Below the pieces are notes generated by a model, which saw nothing but the letters and a program-made list of their open reading frames with translations, did not search any database and was not told where the DNA came from. From Micromonospora saelicesensis (GTDB taxonomy: Bacteria > Actinomycetota > Actinomycetes > Mycobacteriales > Micromonosporaceae), in contig NZ_FMCR01000003.1 of NCBI RefSeq assembly GCF_900091575.1, forward strand, positions 496,001-560,000: a DNA stretch of 64,000 bases, in the 5' to 3' direction. Each line of letters opens with the position of its first letter. Position 1 is the first letter of the stretch. A program made the position numbers and the translations under genes. Shown here one piece after another: positions 41,934 to 51,270 of this stretch.

Positions 41934-42425
41934 ATGACGGAGGCCACACCCGGCCGGCGGGGCGGACGCCAGCTCCCGACCGCCGACGAGCTGCGAATCT
42001 GGCGGGACTTCATCGAGACGACGGCAGCGCTCGGCTCCCGGCTCGAGTCCCGACTACAGGGCGACTCCTCGCTCTCGACCGGGGACTACTCCGTGCTCCT
42101 CGCCCTCAGCGAGGCGGAGGGCCAGGCGATGCGGTCGTCCGAACTCGCCTCGCACATCGGGTGGGAGCGGAGCCGGCTCTCCCACCATCTCGGGCGGATG
42201 GAGCGGCGCGGCCTGATCCGCCGCCAGGAGTGCGCCACAGTTCCTCGCGGTGCGGAGGTGCTGCTCACGACGGCCGGCGCCGAGGCGTTCAGGGGAGCCA
42301 CCTTTCCCCACCTGCGCGCCATCCGGGAGCTCTTCGTCGACGCACTCACCCCGGATCAGATCGTCGCGGCGGGCGAGATCGCCACGGCGCTGCGAGCGCA
42401 GCTCGACGTCCTGGGGAAGGACTGA
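41934..42425 (+). CDS. MarR-family transcriptional regulator
   Basis: 163 aa winged-helix dimer protein; AGGAG upstream of ATG 41934. Helix-turn-helix region MRSSELASHIGWERSRLSHHLGRMERRGLI near residues 64-93 and wing RQECATVPRGAEVLLT. Divergently arranged with the LLM/F420 cluster and facing two TTGAC/GTCAA palindromes; likely a repressor relieved by a small aromatic ligand (inference). Stop lies 16 nt from the convergent DUF4132 stop. Confidence 0.93.
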   Translation: MTEATPGRRGGRQLPTADELRIWRDFIETTAALGSRLESRLQGDSSLSTGDYSVLLALSEAEGQAMRSSELASHIGWERSRLSHHLGRMERRGLIRRQECATVPRGAEVLLTTAGAEAFRGATFPHLRAIRELFVDALTPDQIVAAGEIATALRAQLDVLGKD

Positions 42426-42441
42426 CCACTGGGCTTCCCGG

Positions 42442-44874
42442 TCATCTGGCGAGCTGCCCGAGCACCGTGGTGTCGGTGATCGTGTCGTCGGCGGCCAGCA
42501 TGAACGCCTTGGACAGGATCGTCGACAACATGGGGTCGTCGTCGAAGGGCAGGTGCAGCCGGCCCGTGCGGTCGCGTGCCGCGACGATGCAGAGATAGGC
42601 GTCGTCGGGCTCCATCATGATGTTGCCGGACCCGAGGTGGATCCGGTAACTGCGGATGGTGCCGCGGACGTGTAGGTACCGCTCGGAGAGGCGCACCCGA
42701 TCGGCGATGTTCGTGCGGGGCAGCAGCCGAGCCAGTGCGTCCTTGCGCACCTGCGCCGACGGGGTCAGCTCCGCGATGGCCGTGCTGTGCCAGTAGGCGT
42801 GGAAGCGATCGTCGCCGCGATCGGCCCACTGCGGGTCACTGGCGATCGAGGTGACGCCGACGAACAGGTCCACGTCCCGCATGGCCTCGCTGAACACCAG
42901 CGGTGGCACGTCGACGACCGGCGTCGGTTGCCAGGTCGCGCCGTCGCGTTGGGCGAAGCGGACCTGGTCGGTGGAGCAGAACTCGACGTCGTAGCGGCGT
43001 TCATCAGTGTTGGCGACCAGTTGGTGGTGGAACGACGCCCGCCACATACCACCGCCGAAGGGCTTGGTGGCTTCGCTCTCGTAGCCGCCGTCCCAGGTGC
43101 CGAGGTATCCGGCCTGCCAGCCCCGGGCGCGGACGAGCGCGTTCGCCTGCCGGTACCGCAGGATGTGGGCGGCGAACCGGTTGGAATAGGTGTGCGTCCG
43201 CTCCTCGGCGGGCGTGAGCAGGTAGACCTCTCGGAAGGCCTGCTTGAACGGCTGCGTCAGACCGGTGGCGAGGACGTGCTCCCGCCAGGCGAGGACCTCG
43301 TCCGTCGTCGCGCGGACGGGATGCCAGAGCCTGACCTGATCCCCCGGGGCGGCCCGACCCTCCCGGTCGGCGATCGTCCAACCGTCGCTGTCGCGTCGGG
43401 GCAGGCCCGCCGTCCACCGGTGGCCGTCGCTGCTGGTCTCCCACACCAACCGCCGCCCGTAGGTCGCGGTGATCGGGTGTTCGAGGTATCGGGCCGACCA
43501 GTCCGAGTACGACCAGGTGCGCTCCTCGGACAGCAGGCCCTCCACCCGCTGGCGCTCGCCGGACAGCGTCGCGCCGACGCTCTTGACGAGGTCACGCAGT
43601 TGCCGGAGTTCGCCACCGTACGCCTGCTTCACCGCGGCCGGAACGCCCTTGAGCGGGACGGCGTCACGCGAGAAGGTCAGGCGCGCCTTTTCGCCGATCA
43701 CCTCGACCGCCGCCTCGTACGGCCCGACCGCTGTGCACAGTCGACCGTCGGGGGTGAGCCCGTGGTCGTCGACGGCGAGTTCCATCACCTCGTTGAGCGA
43801 CCATCCGCGCAGCGCCCCGAGGCTGGCCAGTGCGGTCTGGACACGGCTCTGCACCGCCTTGTTCCGGACCGTGACCGCCAGTCTCGCCAGCGTGCGTACC
43901 GGCGCCTCGCCGTCGCGTCCCGCGAGCAGCTGAATGGCCGCCACCGCCGTCTTCTGGGCATGGGGGAAGCCCGGCGACTGTCGCGGCGCCGCCGCCGCGG
44001 TGGCGGTGACCCGCGCCAACAGGTCCGTCGCCCGCTCGTCCGGCTGGCGCGACAGCGCCCAGACCAGGCCGCGCAGGAGGCGGTCGGTGTCGTCGTGCAG
44101 GGGCAGACTGTAGGCGGCGAATGCTTCCAGGATCGATTGCACGACCGCGGTGCCGTCCGGCGCGGTGGCGAGGAGGTCGTCGACGCGGCGCTGCCACTTC
44201 GCTGGCGCTGTCGGCTTCTCCAACGAGGCGCAGTGCGCCAGCAACTCCGGCACGCCTGGCGCGGCGAGGACGACACCCAGCTCGGCGCGGGCGAGCGGCC
44301 CGAACCCGTCTCCGTCGTGGAGCAGCCAGGACGGCACACTCCGGCCGGTGGCACGATCGAGGCCCGCGCCGATCATTAGGACGGCGCGTCGTCGAGGCTC
44401 CGCTGCGAGGAAATGGTCACCGACCAGTTCGCTGACGAGGGCGTCGAGGGCCGGCACCAGGTCGGCCAACTCGGCCGGCGCCAGGCGCGCGGCGACCACG
44501 GCTGGCAACTCCAGGTGCGCCCCGTTGTCGTAGGACTCGCCGCGCGCGCAGACCTCCAGGCACCAGACGAGATCCTCCCGCGTCCAGGGCAGGTCGCCGT
44601 CGGCGAGGCTCCGCACCACATCATTGAGCGCGGTGGGAGTCGAACTCGTCGCCGACTCCAGATGCATGGCCAGGGCGGCGCTACGGCGCAGCTCGACGGG
44701 CCACGTCTCGACAGCGCTCCACTCCGGCACGTTGGTCACCGAGAACCGCCAGTGGTAAGTGCTGGCGGCGTGCAGGACGGCCCTGATTCGAGCGTCCGCC
44801 TCGGCGAGACCGAGTTCCACCCGACGTCGGTCCGCATCGGTCAAGACGGGGAGGAGCGCTGCCCAGTCGGCCAT
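42442..44874 (-). CDS. DUF4132-domain protein
   Basis: 810 aa from ATG 44874; a GTG 9 nt upstream (44883) is an in-frame alternative overlapping the preceding gene. N-terminal two thirds are helical-repeat-like (Ala/Leu-rich, residues 1-430); the C-terminal third carries the DUF4132 pattern WRASFHHQLV, DRFHAYWHSTAIAELTPSAQVRKDALARLLP and YRIHLGSGNIMM. No membrane segments. ATG is 1 nt behind the stop of the small upstream gene, so they are translationally coupled. Biochemical function unknown. Confidence 0.85.
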   Translation of the reverse strand: MADWAALLPVLTDADRRRVELGLAEADARIRAVLHAASTYHWRFSVTNVPEWSAVETWPVELRRSAALAMHLESATSSTPTALNDVVRSLADGDLPWTREDLVWCLEVCARGESYDNGAHLELPAVVAARLAPAELADLVPALDALVSELVGDHFLAAEPRRRAVLMIGAGLDRATGRSVPSWLLHDGDGFGPLARAELGVVLAAPGVPELLAHCASLEKPTAPAKWQRRVDDLLATAPDGTAVVQSILEAFAAYSLPLHDDTDRLLRGLVWALSRQPDERATDLLARVTATAAAAPRQSPGFPHAQKTAVAAIQLLAGRDGEAPVRTLARLAVTVRNKAVQSRVQTALASLGALRGWSLNEVMELAVDDHGLTPDGRLCTAVGPYEAAVEVIGEKARLTFSRDAVPLKGVPAAVKQAYGGELRQLRDLVKSVGATLSGERQRVEGLLSEERTWSYSDWSARYLEHPITATYGRRLVWETSSDGHRWTAGLPRRDSDGWTIADREGRAAPGDQVRLWHPVRATTDEVLAWREHVLATGLTQPFKQAFREVYLLTPAEERTHTYSNRFAAHILRYRQANALVRARGWQAGYLGTWDGGYESEATKPFGGGMWRASFHHQLVANTDERRYDVEFCSTDQVRFAQRDGATWQPTPVVDVPPLVFSEAMRDVDLFVGVTSIASDPQWADRGDDRFHAYWHSTAIAELTPSAQVRKDALARLLPRTNIADRVRLSERYLHVRGTIRSYRIHLGSGNIMMEPDDAYLCIVAARDRTGRLHLPFDDDPMLSTILSKAFMLAADDTITDTTVLGQLAR

Positions 44875-44875
44875 G

Positions 44876-45268
44876 TCAGCCACCCACCAGCGGGACGAGC
44901 CGTACGAACGCCACGTCCGGGTCGGCCAGCAGGTCGATCTCCTCGTCGAGGTCCTCGATCTGGCGGTGCCCGACGAGCAGCAGGAAGCCGTTGCGGGCGA
45001 AGGCCTTACAGGCGGCGTCCGCCTGCTGCTCCCAGTCGAGCCGCCTGCCCGAGGTGACCCGGTAGCCGTTCAGGGTGGCCTCCGTGTCGGTTGGCTGAAC
45101 CAACCCCCGGAAGTGCTCGGACTGCTGGGCGTTGAACCGGGCAACCTCCTCGCGGACGCGTAGCCGGACCAGCTCCCGAGCGGAGATGCGCTCCGGCAGC
45201 CCGGTCAACGGCCAGTGGTCGATGGCCTTCCCTGTCGCTGTCTCGTCCCGAACGATCGCCGTGGCCAT
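44876..45268 (-). CDS. Small hypothetical partner of DUF4132 protein
   Basis: 130 aa, not recognised. Soluble, charged (RELVRLRVREEVARFNAQQ near residue 31), with a hydrophobic FLLLVGHRQIEDLDEEIDLL near 94. Its stop is 1 nt before the DUF4132 ATG, implying a two-gene operon and perhaps a complex. Confidence 0.72.
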   Translation of the reverse strand: MATAIVRDETATGKAIDHWPLTGLPERISARELVRLRVREEVARFNAQQSEHFRGLVQPTDTEATLNGYRVTSGRRLDWEQQADAACKAFARNGFLLLVGHRQIEDLDEEIDLLADPDVAFVRLVPLVGG

Positions 45269-45480
45269 GCCGCCATGCTCCTTGCTGTGAGGTGAGCGCG
45301 ATCATGGCACGGGCGTCTGACGCGATGGAGGAGCGCCGCATCCGGCCACCACCTCATCCATGACAATTAGTGATCGGTCAATTGCTAAGGGCTATGCCCG
45401 GGTGGTCCAATCCTCCAGGAACCCGCCAATCCGCCTGCCCTGGCTGAGACGGCGACGGCTGCCGCCCCGGGAGGTACGAC

Positions 45481-47442
45481 ATGTTCGAGACCGCCACCGC
45501 AGAGGCCCGCCGTGTTCGACCGGGCCAACCCGGCCCTGGGCGCACGGAGTCGGTGCTGCCGGAGCTGCGGGAGATGTGGTGGGAGACCGGGGTCCGGGCG
45601 CGCGCGGAGGCCGGCGTCTTCGCCGTCTTCGCGGAGCTGCCCAGGCTCGTCTGGACGGCCATCGGTATCAGTTGGCGCGCGGACCGGATCCGTACCGGTG
45701 TGGTGGCCGCGGCCACTGTCGGCGCGGGGGTGATGGCCGCCTTCGGCCTGTTGGCCACGCAGCGGGTGTTGGTGGAACTGTTCGCCGGCGGACCGACCGC
45801 GGACAAGGTACGGGCGGCGCTGCCCGCGTTGGCCGTGCTGGCGGCGACGGTCGCGCTCCGCGCCGGGATGGGCATCGCCACCGGGTACGCGCAGAACGGG
45901 TTGACGCCCCGGGTGAGCCGTGAGGTGGAGCGGGGCCTGTTCGAGGTGTCCACAGCGGTCCGGTTGGAGGCGTTCGACGCCGACGCGTTCGCCGATGACA
46001 TGGAACGCGCCTCGCGCGGCACCGAGTCGACGATCGGGCTGGTGCAGGCGTCGATGAACCTGCTCGCCGGGTTGGCCGGGCTGCTCGCCGTGGCGGCCGC
46101 CGTCGTCATCATTCATCCGCTGCTGCTGCTGGCGCTGCTGGTCGCCACCGTGCCCAACGCGTGGGCGTCATTGCGGGCCGGGCATCTGCGCTACCAGACG
46201 TACACCGCCGGATCGGTGCGTCGACGTCGACTGTGGCTGCTGCACAAGTTGATGGCCGAACGTGCCTCGGCCCCGGAGTTGCGCTCCTACGGGCTGCGCC
46301 GGTTCCTGCTCGACCAGTACGACCGGGTGATGCAGGTGGAGACTGACATCCAGCTCGCCCTCGCCCGGCGGGTCACCACGACCACCACGGTCGGAGCCAT
46401 CGTCGGCGGTCTCGCGACCGGCACCGTCTACGCCCTGCTCGGGTTGCTGCTCCTCGACGGGCAGATCCCGCTCGCCGCCGCGGCGACCTGCGTCATCGCG
46501 GTGCAGTCCGCGCAGCGGTCCCTGGCCATCGCCACCTTTCAGGTCGACCACGTCTACACCGAGGGGCAGCACTTCGGCGACTACACCGGGTTCATGACCC
46601 GCGCCGACGCCTACCTGCCGACCAGCACCGGACCCGTTGCCGCGGCCGATCCTGATCGGCTGCGGGAGTTGACCGTCAACGAGGTGAGCCTGCGCTACCC
46701 CGATCGGGACGACCGCGCCGTCGACGGCGTGACGTTGACGATCACCGCCGGGCAGACTGTCGCGTTCGTCGGGGAGAACGGCTCGGGCAAGACGACCCTC
46801 GCCGCGATGATCGCCGGCCTTCGCGCCCCCAGCGAGGGCAGCATCGAGTGGAACGGCCGCCCGTTGGCGGACTGGAACGTCGAGGGGCTGCGCGCCCGGA
46901 TCGCGGTGGTGACGCAGGAATACCACAAGTGGCCGTTCACCGCGGCCACGAACATCGCCATCGGCGACGTCGACAGCGAGGCCCGGCAGGATCGCATCGA
47001 GGCCGCCGCCGGCCGCGCCGTCGCCCACGACATGATCAATGAACTTCCGCACGGGTACGAGACGCTGCTCGACCGGACCTTCGCGCGAGGCCAGGACCTC
47101 TCCGGTGGGCAGTGGCAGCGCATCACGGCGGCTCGCGGGTTCCTGCGCGACGCCGAACTGCTGATCATGGATGAGCCGTCCTCCGCGCTCGACCCCCGCG
47201 CCGAGGACGCCCTGTTCCAGACCATCCGGGACCGGAGAGGTCGTGCCACAACGATCCTCATCACGCACCGGCTCGCCAACGTCCGGCACGCCGACCGGAT
47301 CTTCGTCCTGCACCACGGTCGGCTCGTCGAGGCCGGCACGCACGCCGACCTCGTCGCCACCGGCGGTCGGTACGCCGAGCTGTTCGCCCTCCAGGCCGCC
47401 GGCTACGACGCGAACCTGGCCGAGGGCCACCGGCACACCTGA
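45481..47442 (+). CDS. ABC exporter, fused membrane and ATPase domains
   Basis: 653 aa half-transporter; GGGAGG 6 nt before ATG. An unusual ~75-residue cytosolic N-terminus precedes six membrane segments (about 80-370). ATPase: Walker A FVGENGSGKTT near 430, signature DLSGGQWQR near 539, Walker B LLIMDEPSSALD near 559, H-loop ITHRLANVRHAD. Such proteins export peptides, lipids or drugs; here no precursor peptide or modification enzyme is nearby. The region 45362-45383 upstream contains a loose CAATT/AATTG dyad. Followed by a two-component system. Confidence 0.93.
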   Translation: MFETATAEARRVRPGQPGPGRTESVLPELREMWWETGVRARAEAGVFAVFAELPRLVWTAIGISWRADRIRTGVVAAATVGAGVMAAFGLLATQRVLVELFAGGPTADKVRAALPALAVLAATVALRAGMGIATGYAQNGLTPRVSREVERGLFEVSTAVRLEAFDADAFADDMERASRGTESTIGLVQASMNLLAGLAGLLAVAAAVVIIHPLLLLALLVATVPNAWASLRAGHLRYQTYTAGSVRRRRLWLLHKLMAERASAPELRSYGLRRFLLDQYDRVMQVETDIQLALARRVTTTTTVGAIVGGLATGTVYALLGLLLLDGQIPLAAAATCVIAVQSAQRSLAIATFQVDHVYTEGQHFGDYTGFMTRADAYLPTSTGPVAAADPDRLRELTVNEVSLRYPDRDDRAVDGVTLTITAGQTVAFVGENGSGKTTLAAMIAGLRAPSEGSIEWNGRPLADWNVEGLRARIAVVTQEYHKWPFTAATNIAIGDVDSEARQDRIEAAAGRAVAHDMINELPHGYETLLDRTFARGQDLSGGQWQRITAARGFLRDAELLIMDEPSSALDPRAEDALFQTIRDRRGRATTILITHRLANVRHADRIFVLHHGRLVEAGTHADLVATGGRYAELFALQAAGYDANLAEGHRHT

Positions 47443-47495
47443 ACCGTCCAGTCGGACCTTCTCCCACTGGATCGCGGGAGGCTAGGCTTCGGCCC

Positions 47496-48629
47496 ATGTC
47501 AGGGTGGCGGGGCCGGACGGCGGACGCGGCCCTGGTGCCCGCCGTGGGTCTGGTCGCCGTCACGGGCCTGGTGGTGCAGTCGCGCGGCATCGACACCGCC
47601 GCCGAATGGGCGGCGCTGCTGGCGGTGCTGCTCTCCACCGGCGCGCTGTACGTCCGCCGCCGTCACCCGGTGCCGGTGGGCGTCGTGGCGCTGGCTGCCA
47701 TCGGCGCGTACGGAGCTTTGCTGCACCGTCCCGGTCCGATCATGTTGGTGTTCGTCGTGGCGCTCTACACCGTCGTCGACGAGGGGTATCTCGCGGTCGC
47801 CATCGGGCTCGGTCTCGCCTCGGTGATCGCCTTCGCCGTGGCGGACAGCTACAACCGGTCCCCGAACACCACGAACGGGGCGACGCTGCTGCACGCCGGT
47901 TGGCTCGTCGCGGTCATCGTCGGCGTGACCCGCAACCGCCGTGCCTACCTCGCCGAGGCGCAGGCCCGAGCGGTCGTCGCCGAGCAGCGGATGGAGGAGG
48001 AAGCCCGGCGACGGGCCACCGAGGAGCGGCTGCGCATTGCCCGGGAGTTGCACGACGTGCTCGGCCACCACCTGTCGTTGATCAACGTGCAGGCCAGCGC
48101 CGCGTTGCACCGACCCGACCCGGTCCGTTCCGAGCAGGCCCTCACCGCTATCAAACAGACCAGCAAGGAGACGTTGAGTGAGTTGCGCGCGACGCTCGGC
48201 GCACTGCGGCAGGCCCCGGCGGTCGTGCCCGCACCCGGTCTGAACCGCCTCGGTGATCTGATCAGGACGGCCGCCCGGCCGGAGTTGGAGATCCGCACCG
48301 AGCTGGCCGAGACGCGGTCGCTACCGCCGGAGGTCGATCTGGCGGTGTACCGGATCGTCCAGGAGGCGCTCACCAACGTGGCGCGCCACGCGCGTGCCAC
48401 CACCGCGGTGGTCCGCGTGCGGCCCGATCACGACGACGTGCTCGTGGAGGTCGAGGACGACGGCACCGGCCAGCCGGGTTCGCCGGGCAGCGGGATCCGC
48501 GGAATGCGGGAGCGGGCACGGGCACTCGGCGGTTCGTTGACCACTGGCGCGCAGCCGGACGGGGGCTTCCGGGTCAGCGCCCGTCTGCCGATGCGAGCCG
48601 ACGTGGCGCCGGTGGGGGAGCAGACGTGA
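47496..48629 (+). CDS. Sensor histidine kinase, NarL/DesK type
   Basis: 377 aa. Five or so N-terminal membrane segments (about 10-150), coiled region, dimerisation/phosphoacceptor ELHDVLGHHLSLI with His near residue 186, and HATPase_c with EALTNVARHA near 289 and GIRGMRERA near 332. TAGGCT ends 7 nt before the ATG and no good Shine-Dalgarno is close, so the mRNA may be leaderless. The stop overlaps the response regulator start (GTGA). Confidence 0.93.
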   Translation: MSGWRGRTADAALVPAVGLVAVTGLVVQSRGIDTAAEWAALLAVLLSTGALYVRRRHPVPVGVVALAAIGAYGALLHRPGPIMLVFVVALYTVVDEGYLAVAIGLGLASVIAFAVADSYNRSPNTTNGATLLHAGWLVAVIVGVTRNRRAYLAEAQARAVVAEQRMEEEARRRATEERLRIARELHDVLGHHLSLINVQASAALHRPDPVRSEQALTAIKQTSKETLSELRATLGALRQAPAVVPAPGLNRLGDLIRTAARPELEIRTELAETRSLPPEVDLAVYRIVQEALTNVARHARATTAVVRVRPDHDDVLVEVEDDGTGQPGSPGSGIRGMRERARALGGSLTTGAQPDGGFRVSARLPMRADVAPVGEQT

Positions 48630-49288
48630 TCCGGCTGCTCATCGTCGACGACCAGACCCTCGTACGCGCCGGCTTCCGGTCCATTCTCGACGGTGAGGAC
48701 GGTCTCGAGGTGGTCGGCGAGGCTGCCGACGGATTCGAGGCGGTGCGGCTGGCCCGGCAACTGCGACCCGATGTCGTCCTCATGGACATCCGGATGCCCG
48801 GGCTCGACGGCCTGGCCGCCACTGGTGAGATCGTCGCGAACTGCGATGCTCGCGTCATCATCCTGACCACGTTCGACCTGGACGATTACGTCTACGCCGC
48901 GCTGCGGGCCGGTGCCAGCGGCTTCCTGGTCAAGGACACCGAGCCAGCGGAGTTGATCCACGGAGTGCGGGTGGTGGCCCGGGGTGACGCGCTGATCGCG
49001 CCGTCGATCACCCGGCGGTTGATCGCCGAGTTCGCGGCCCGGGCCAAACATCCCGACCCCGGGCCGCGACTGAGCGTGCTCACCGAGCGGGAGCGTGAAG
49101 TGCTGACGCTGGTCGCCGCCGGCCTCTCCAACGACGAGATCGCGGCGCGGTTGGTGCTGAGCCCGGCGACCGCCAAGACACATGTCAGCCGGATCATGAC
49201 CAAGGCCCAGGCCCGGGACCGAGCCCAGTTGGTGATCCTCGCCTACGAGTCCGGTCTGACCGTGCCTGGTTGGCTCGCTCGCTCCTGA
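48626..49288 (+). CDS. LuxR/NarL-family response regulator
   Basis: 220 aa. Receiver domain with phosphoacceptor Asp near residue 54 (VLMDIRMPGLDG), Thr in ILTTFDLDDYV and Lys in FLVKDTEP; C-terminal LuxR helix-turn-helix LTEREREVLTLVAAGLSNDEIA and SPATAKTHVSRIMTKA. GTG start overlaps the kinase stop. Target genes unknown; the ABC exporter immediately upstream is an obvious candidate. Confidence 0.95.
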   Translation: MIRLLIVDDQTLVRAGFRSILDGEDGLEVVGEAADGFEAVRLARQLRPDVVLMDIRMPGLDGLAATGEIVANCDARVIILTTFDLDDYVYAALRAGASGFLVKDTEPAELIHGVRVVARGDALIAPSITRRLIAEFAARAKHPDPGPRLSVLTEREREVLTLVAAGLSNDEIAARLVLSPATAKTHVSRIMTKAQARDRAQLVILAYESGLTVPGWLARS

Positions 49289-49387
49289 CCACCACGACGG
49301 GCTGGTCGGCCGGAACGACCACCGGCGGGCCAGCCTCCGGATGGAACGAGATCAGCCAGGCCGATTCCACGCCGGGACCGGTCAGGG

Positions 49388-49822
49388 TCAGCCCGCCAGG
49401 CGGCCGGTGCGGCGCGCCCGAAGCAGGGCCAGCCCGCCGAGCACCACGCCGGCCAGTCCGACCGCCAGCGCCACATAGGCCCCGCCTCGCCCGTTGCCCG
49501 TGCCGATGCCACTGTCGGAGGTGGCCACCACCAACCCGCCGAGCGCCATGCCGATCAGCCCCATCGCCAGGGCCAGGACCGCTCCGAGACTCCCCGAGCC
49601 GGTACCGAGCCGACTGGCGGGGCGGGCCAGGGCCAGTCCTCCGATGACGGTGCCGACCAGCCCCAACAGGACGGCCGCGCTGGCGCCGAGACGCCCGGAA
49701 CTCATGGAAAGAGCAGTGGCTGCGGTTGGCTGGGCCGCGACGTGCGCCGCTGCCGGTGCGGCCAGCTCGATCCCTCCCAGCGGGGCGGCTACGGCGGTGG
49801 CAAGCAGGTGACGAACGGACAT
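49388..49822 (-). CDS. DUF6223-like small membrane protein
   Basis: 144 aa from ATG 49822 (GAGGGG upstream). Signal-like N-terminus (HLLATAVAAPLGGIELAAPAAA), then three Gly/Ala/Leu-rich membrane helices with repeated pattern VLLGLVGTVIGGLALARPA, LALAMGLIGMALGGLVVA and LAVGLAGVVLGGLALLRAR. The internally repeated helices suggest duplication. Function unknown. Confidence 0.78.
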   Translation of the reverse strand: MSVRHLLATAVAAPLGGIELAAPAAAHVAAQPTAATALSMSSGRLGASAAVLLGLVGTVIGGLALARPASRLGTGSGSLGAVLALAMGLIGMALGGLVVATSDSGIGTGNGRGGAYVALAVGLAGVVLGGLALLRARRTGRLAG

Positions 49823-50228
49823 CGTGGATCCCCTCGGTCGCGTGACGGGTACGGGTGGCAGCCTAGGAAGCAAACCGCTGGTGAGTCGTCATGCCGGAGT
49901 TGCCGGTGGGCCTACCACCCGGGGTGTACGCCCTCGGGACGTCGTACCGCCGCAGTTGTCTCCAGGCCACCGTCAGGCACCTGTTACTGACGCGCGTGCC
50001 AGCCGCCAATGCGCCTCTGACCTGCGGTTTTGTCGGATCAGAGCAGTGGCGTTCGGGGCCTGGGAGTGGTACGACTGATACCCGGACCAGGTGGTGCGGG
50101 GTCAGTAGGAGGTGGCGGATGCATCTCACGAGCACCACGCCCCGGCGGCGGCCCTTCCGAAGGACGGCTACCGCGGTCCTGCCCGCATGCGAGATCGGGG
50201 CCGCGTCCTCGTGGCTGACGGACCCACG
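49823..50228. other. 406-bp region without a supported gene
   Basis: Third-position GC is low in all frames for most of this stretch and no start with a ribosome site gives a convincing product. A GTGG/CCAC-type small dyad near 49905-49925 is the only structure seen. An in-frame extension of the next gene (from 50112) has poor codon bias. Confidence 0.45.
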
Positions 50229-50609
50229 ATGACAAGACCGGAAGACGCGGAGAGGGCGGCCGCCTACGCCCGCGGTCTGGACGCGGGCCGGATCGAGCAA
50301 CGTCTACAGGGGCACGATGAGCACCTGCGAAGGATCAACGGCTCGATCGACGCGATGACGCAGGCGCTCCGGTCTCTCACCGAGGAACTCCGCGGCAACG
50401 TCACTCTGTTCAGCGCCAACGTGACAGCGGACCGCCGTGACGCCAGTGAGCGGGACAGGATCGCGGCAGTTCGAGTGGAGGAGGCGGGCATCGTCGAGTC
50501 CCAGCGGACGGTCCGGTGGACGGCATGGCAGCGCTGGTTCGCCGTCATCGGCGCGATCGTCCTGGTCGTGAACTTCGGCCTGGGTCTCTACCTCGCGTTC
50601 GGCCGTTGA
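50229..50609 (+). CDS. Small membrane-anchored coiled-coil protein
   Basis: 126 aa from ATG 50229; start is uncertain because no clear Shine-Dalgarno is present. Helical, heptad-like N-terminal part (residues 5-95, with LDAGRIEQRLQGHDEHLRRIN) and one C-terminal membrane helix (WFAVIGAIVLVVNFGLGLYLAF). Resembles small holin-like or phage/plasmid accessory membrane proteins in layout only. The 3' end overlaps the convergent nitroreductase gene by 22 nt. Confidence 0.6.
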   Translation: MTRPEDAERAAAYARGLDAGRIEQRLQGHDEHLRRINGSIDAMTQALRSLTEELRGNVTLFSANVTADRRDASERDRIAAVRVEEAGIVESQRTVRWTAWQRWFAVIGAIVLVVNFGLGLYLAFGR

Positions 50610-51097
50610 CCCGATGTCGGGGAGTCGCCATCCGATCTGGGCTCCAGCACCACCACTGCGGTCTCGGAGAGCCGCCGCGCCGCGTGGGCCTCGAAGTTCT
50701 TGTCCGCCTCGCGCCAGCGGGGCCACAGCCGTGACCGCTCGTCGTCGGTGGCGACGCGGCCGCGCACCAGCCGCCGTCCGTCGACCAGATCGACTGACGC
50801 GTCCGGGTGCGCCCGGAGGTTGAGCCACCAGGCGGGGGCACCCTCACCCCAGCCGTTCATCGCCACCCCGACCAGGTTCGGGCCATCCTCGAAGTACGCG
50901 AGAATGACGCTGCGCTGCTGGCCGGTGCGGCGGCCGGTCGTGGTCAGCCGCAGCGTGCCCCACCGGTTCTCGCGCGGTCGCCACAGCCCGATCCGGCTGC
51001 CGGTGACCCGGTACAGGCCCCGGTGCACCGACCAGGCCAGTCGGATGAACCACCTCGGCGGGAGCCATGGTGCCTTCGTTTCCTGACCGTCCGACAT
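50588..51097 (-). CDS. F420-dependent nitroreductase-family (Ddn-like) oxidoreductase
   Basis: 169 aa split-barrel protein of the deazaflavin-dependent nitroreductase family. Typical segments: LRLTTTGRRTGQQRSVILAYFEDG near residues 49-72, GAPAWWLNLRAHPDASVDL near 85-103. Uses reduced F420 to reduce quinones or nitro compounds in relatives. Not in an operon. Third F420-linked function in the window. Confidence 0.88.
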   Translation of the reverse strand: MSDGQETKAPWLPPRWFIRLAWSVHRGLYRVTGSRIGLWRPRENRWGTLRLTTTGRRTGQQRSVILAYFEDGPNLVGVAMNGWGEGAPAWWLNLRAHPDASVDLVDGRRLVRGRVATDDERSRLWPRWREADKNFEAHAARRLSETAVVVLEPRSDGDSPTSGQRPNAR

Positions 51098-51270
51098 GAC
51101 GACCTCCTCCGCCGATCAACGCTGATGGCCCGGGTGGCTGCGTCACGCGGTTGCGGCCGCCACAGTGGACCGAGATCCTCAAGTCTTCCGGCGCGAGCGC
51201 GACTCGCGTCCGGGTGTCCATGATTCGACCGAGGATCGAACCGATCGGTGGAAGCCCGCGTCGGGGTGTG

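Noticed and set aside
45360..45480. Short ORF upstream of the ABC exporter considered as an exported peptide precursor
   Set aside because: The frame runs on into the exporter gene out of phase, has no leader/core features and no ribosome site.
49891..50232. Possible gene of 113 codons in the region before the small coiled-coil protein
   Set aside because: Poor codon bias, no ribosome site, Arg/Thr-rich product and overlap with the next gene start.
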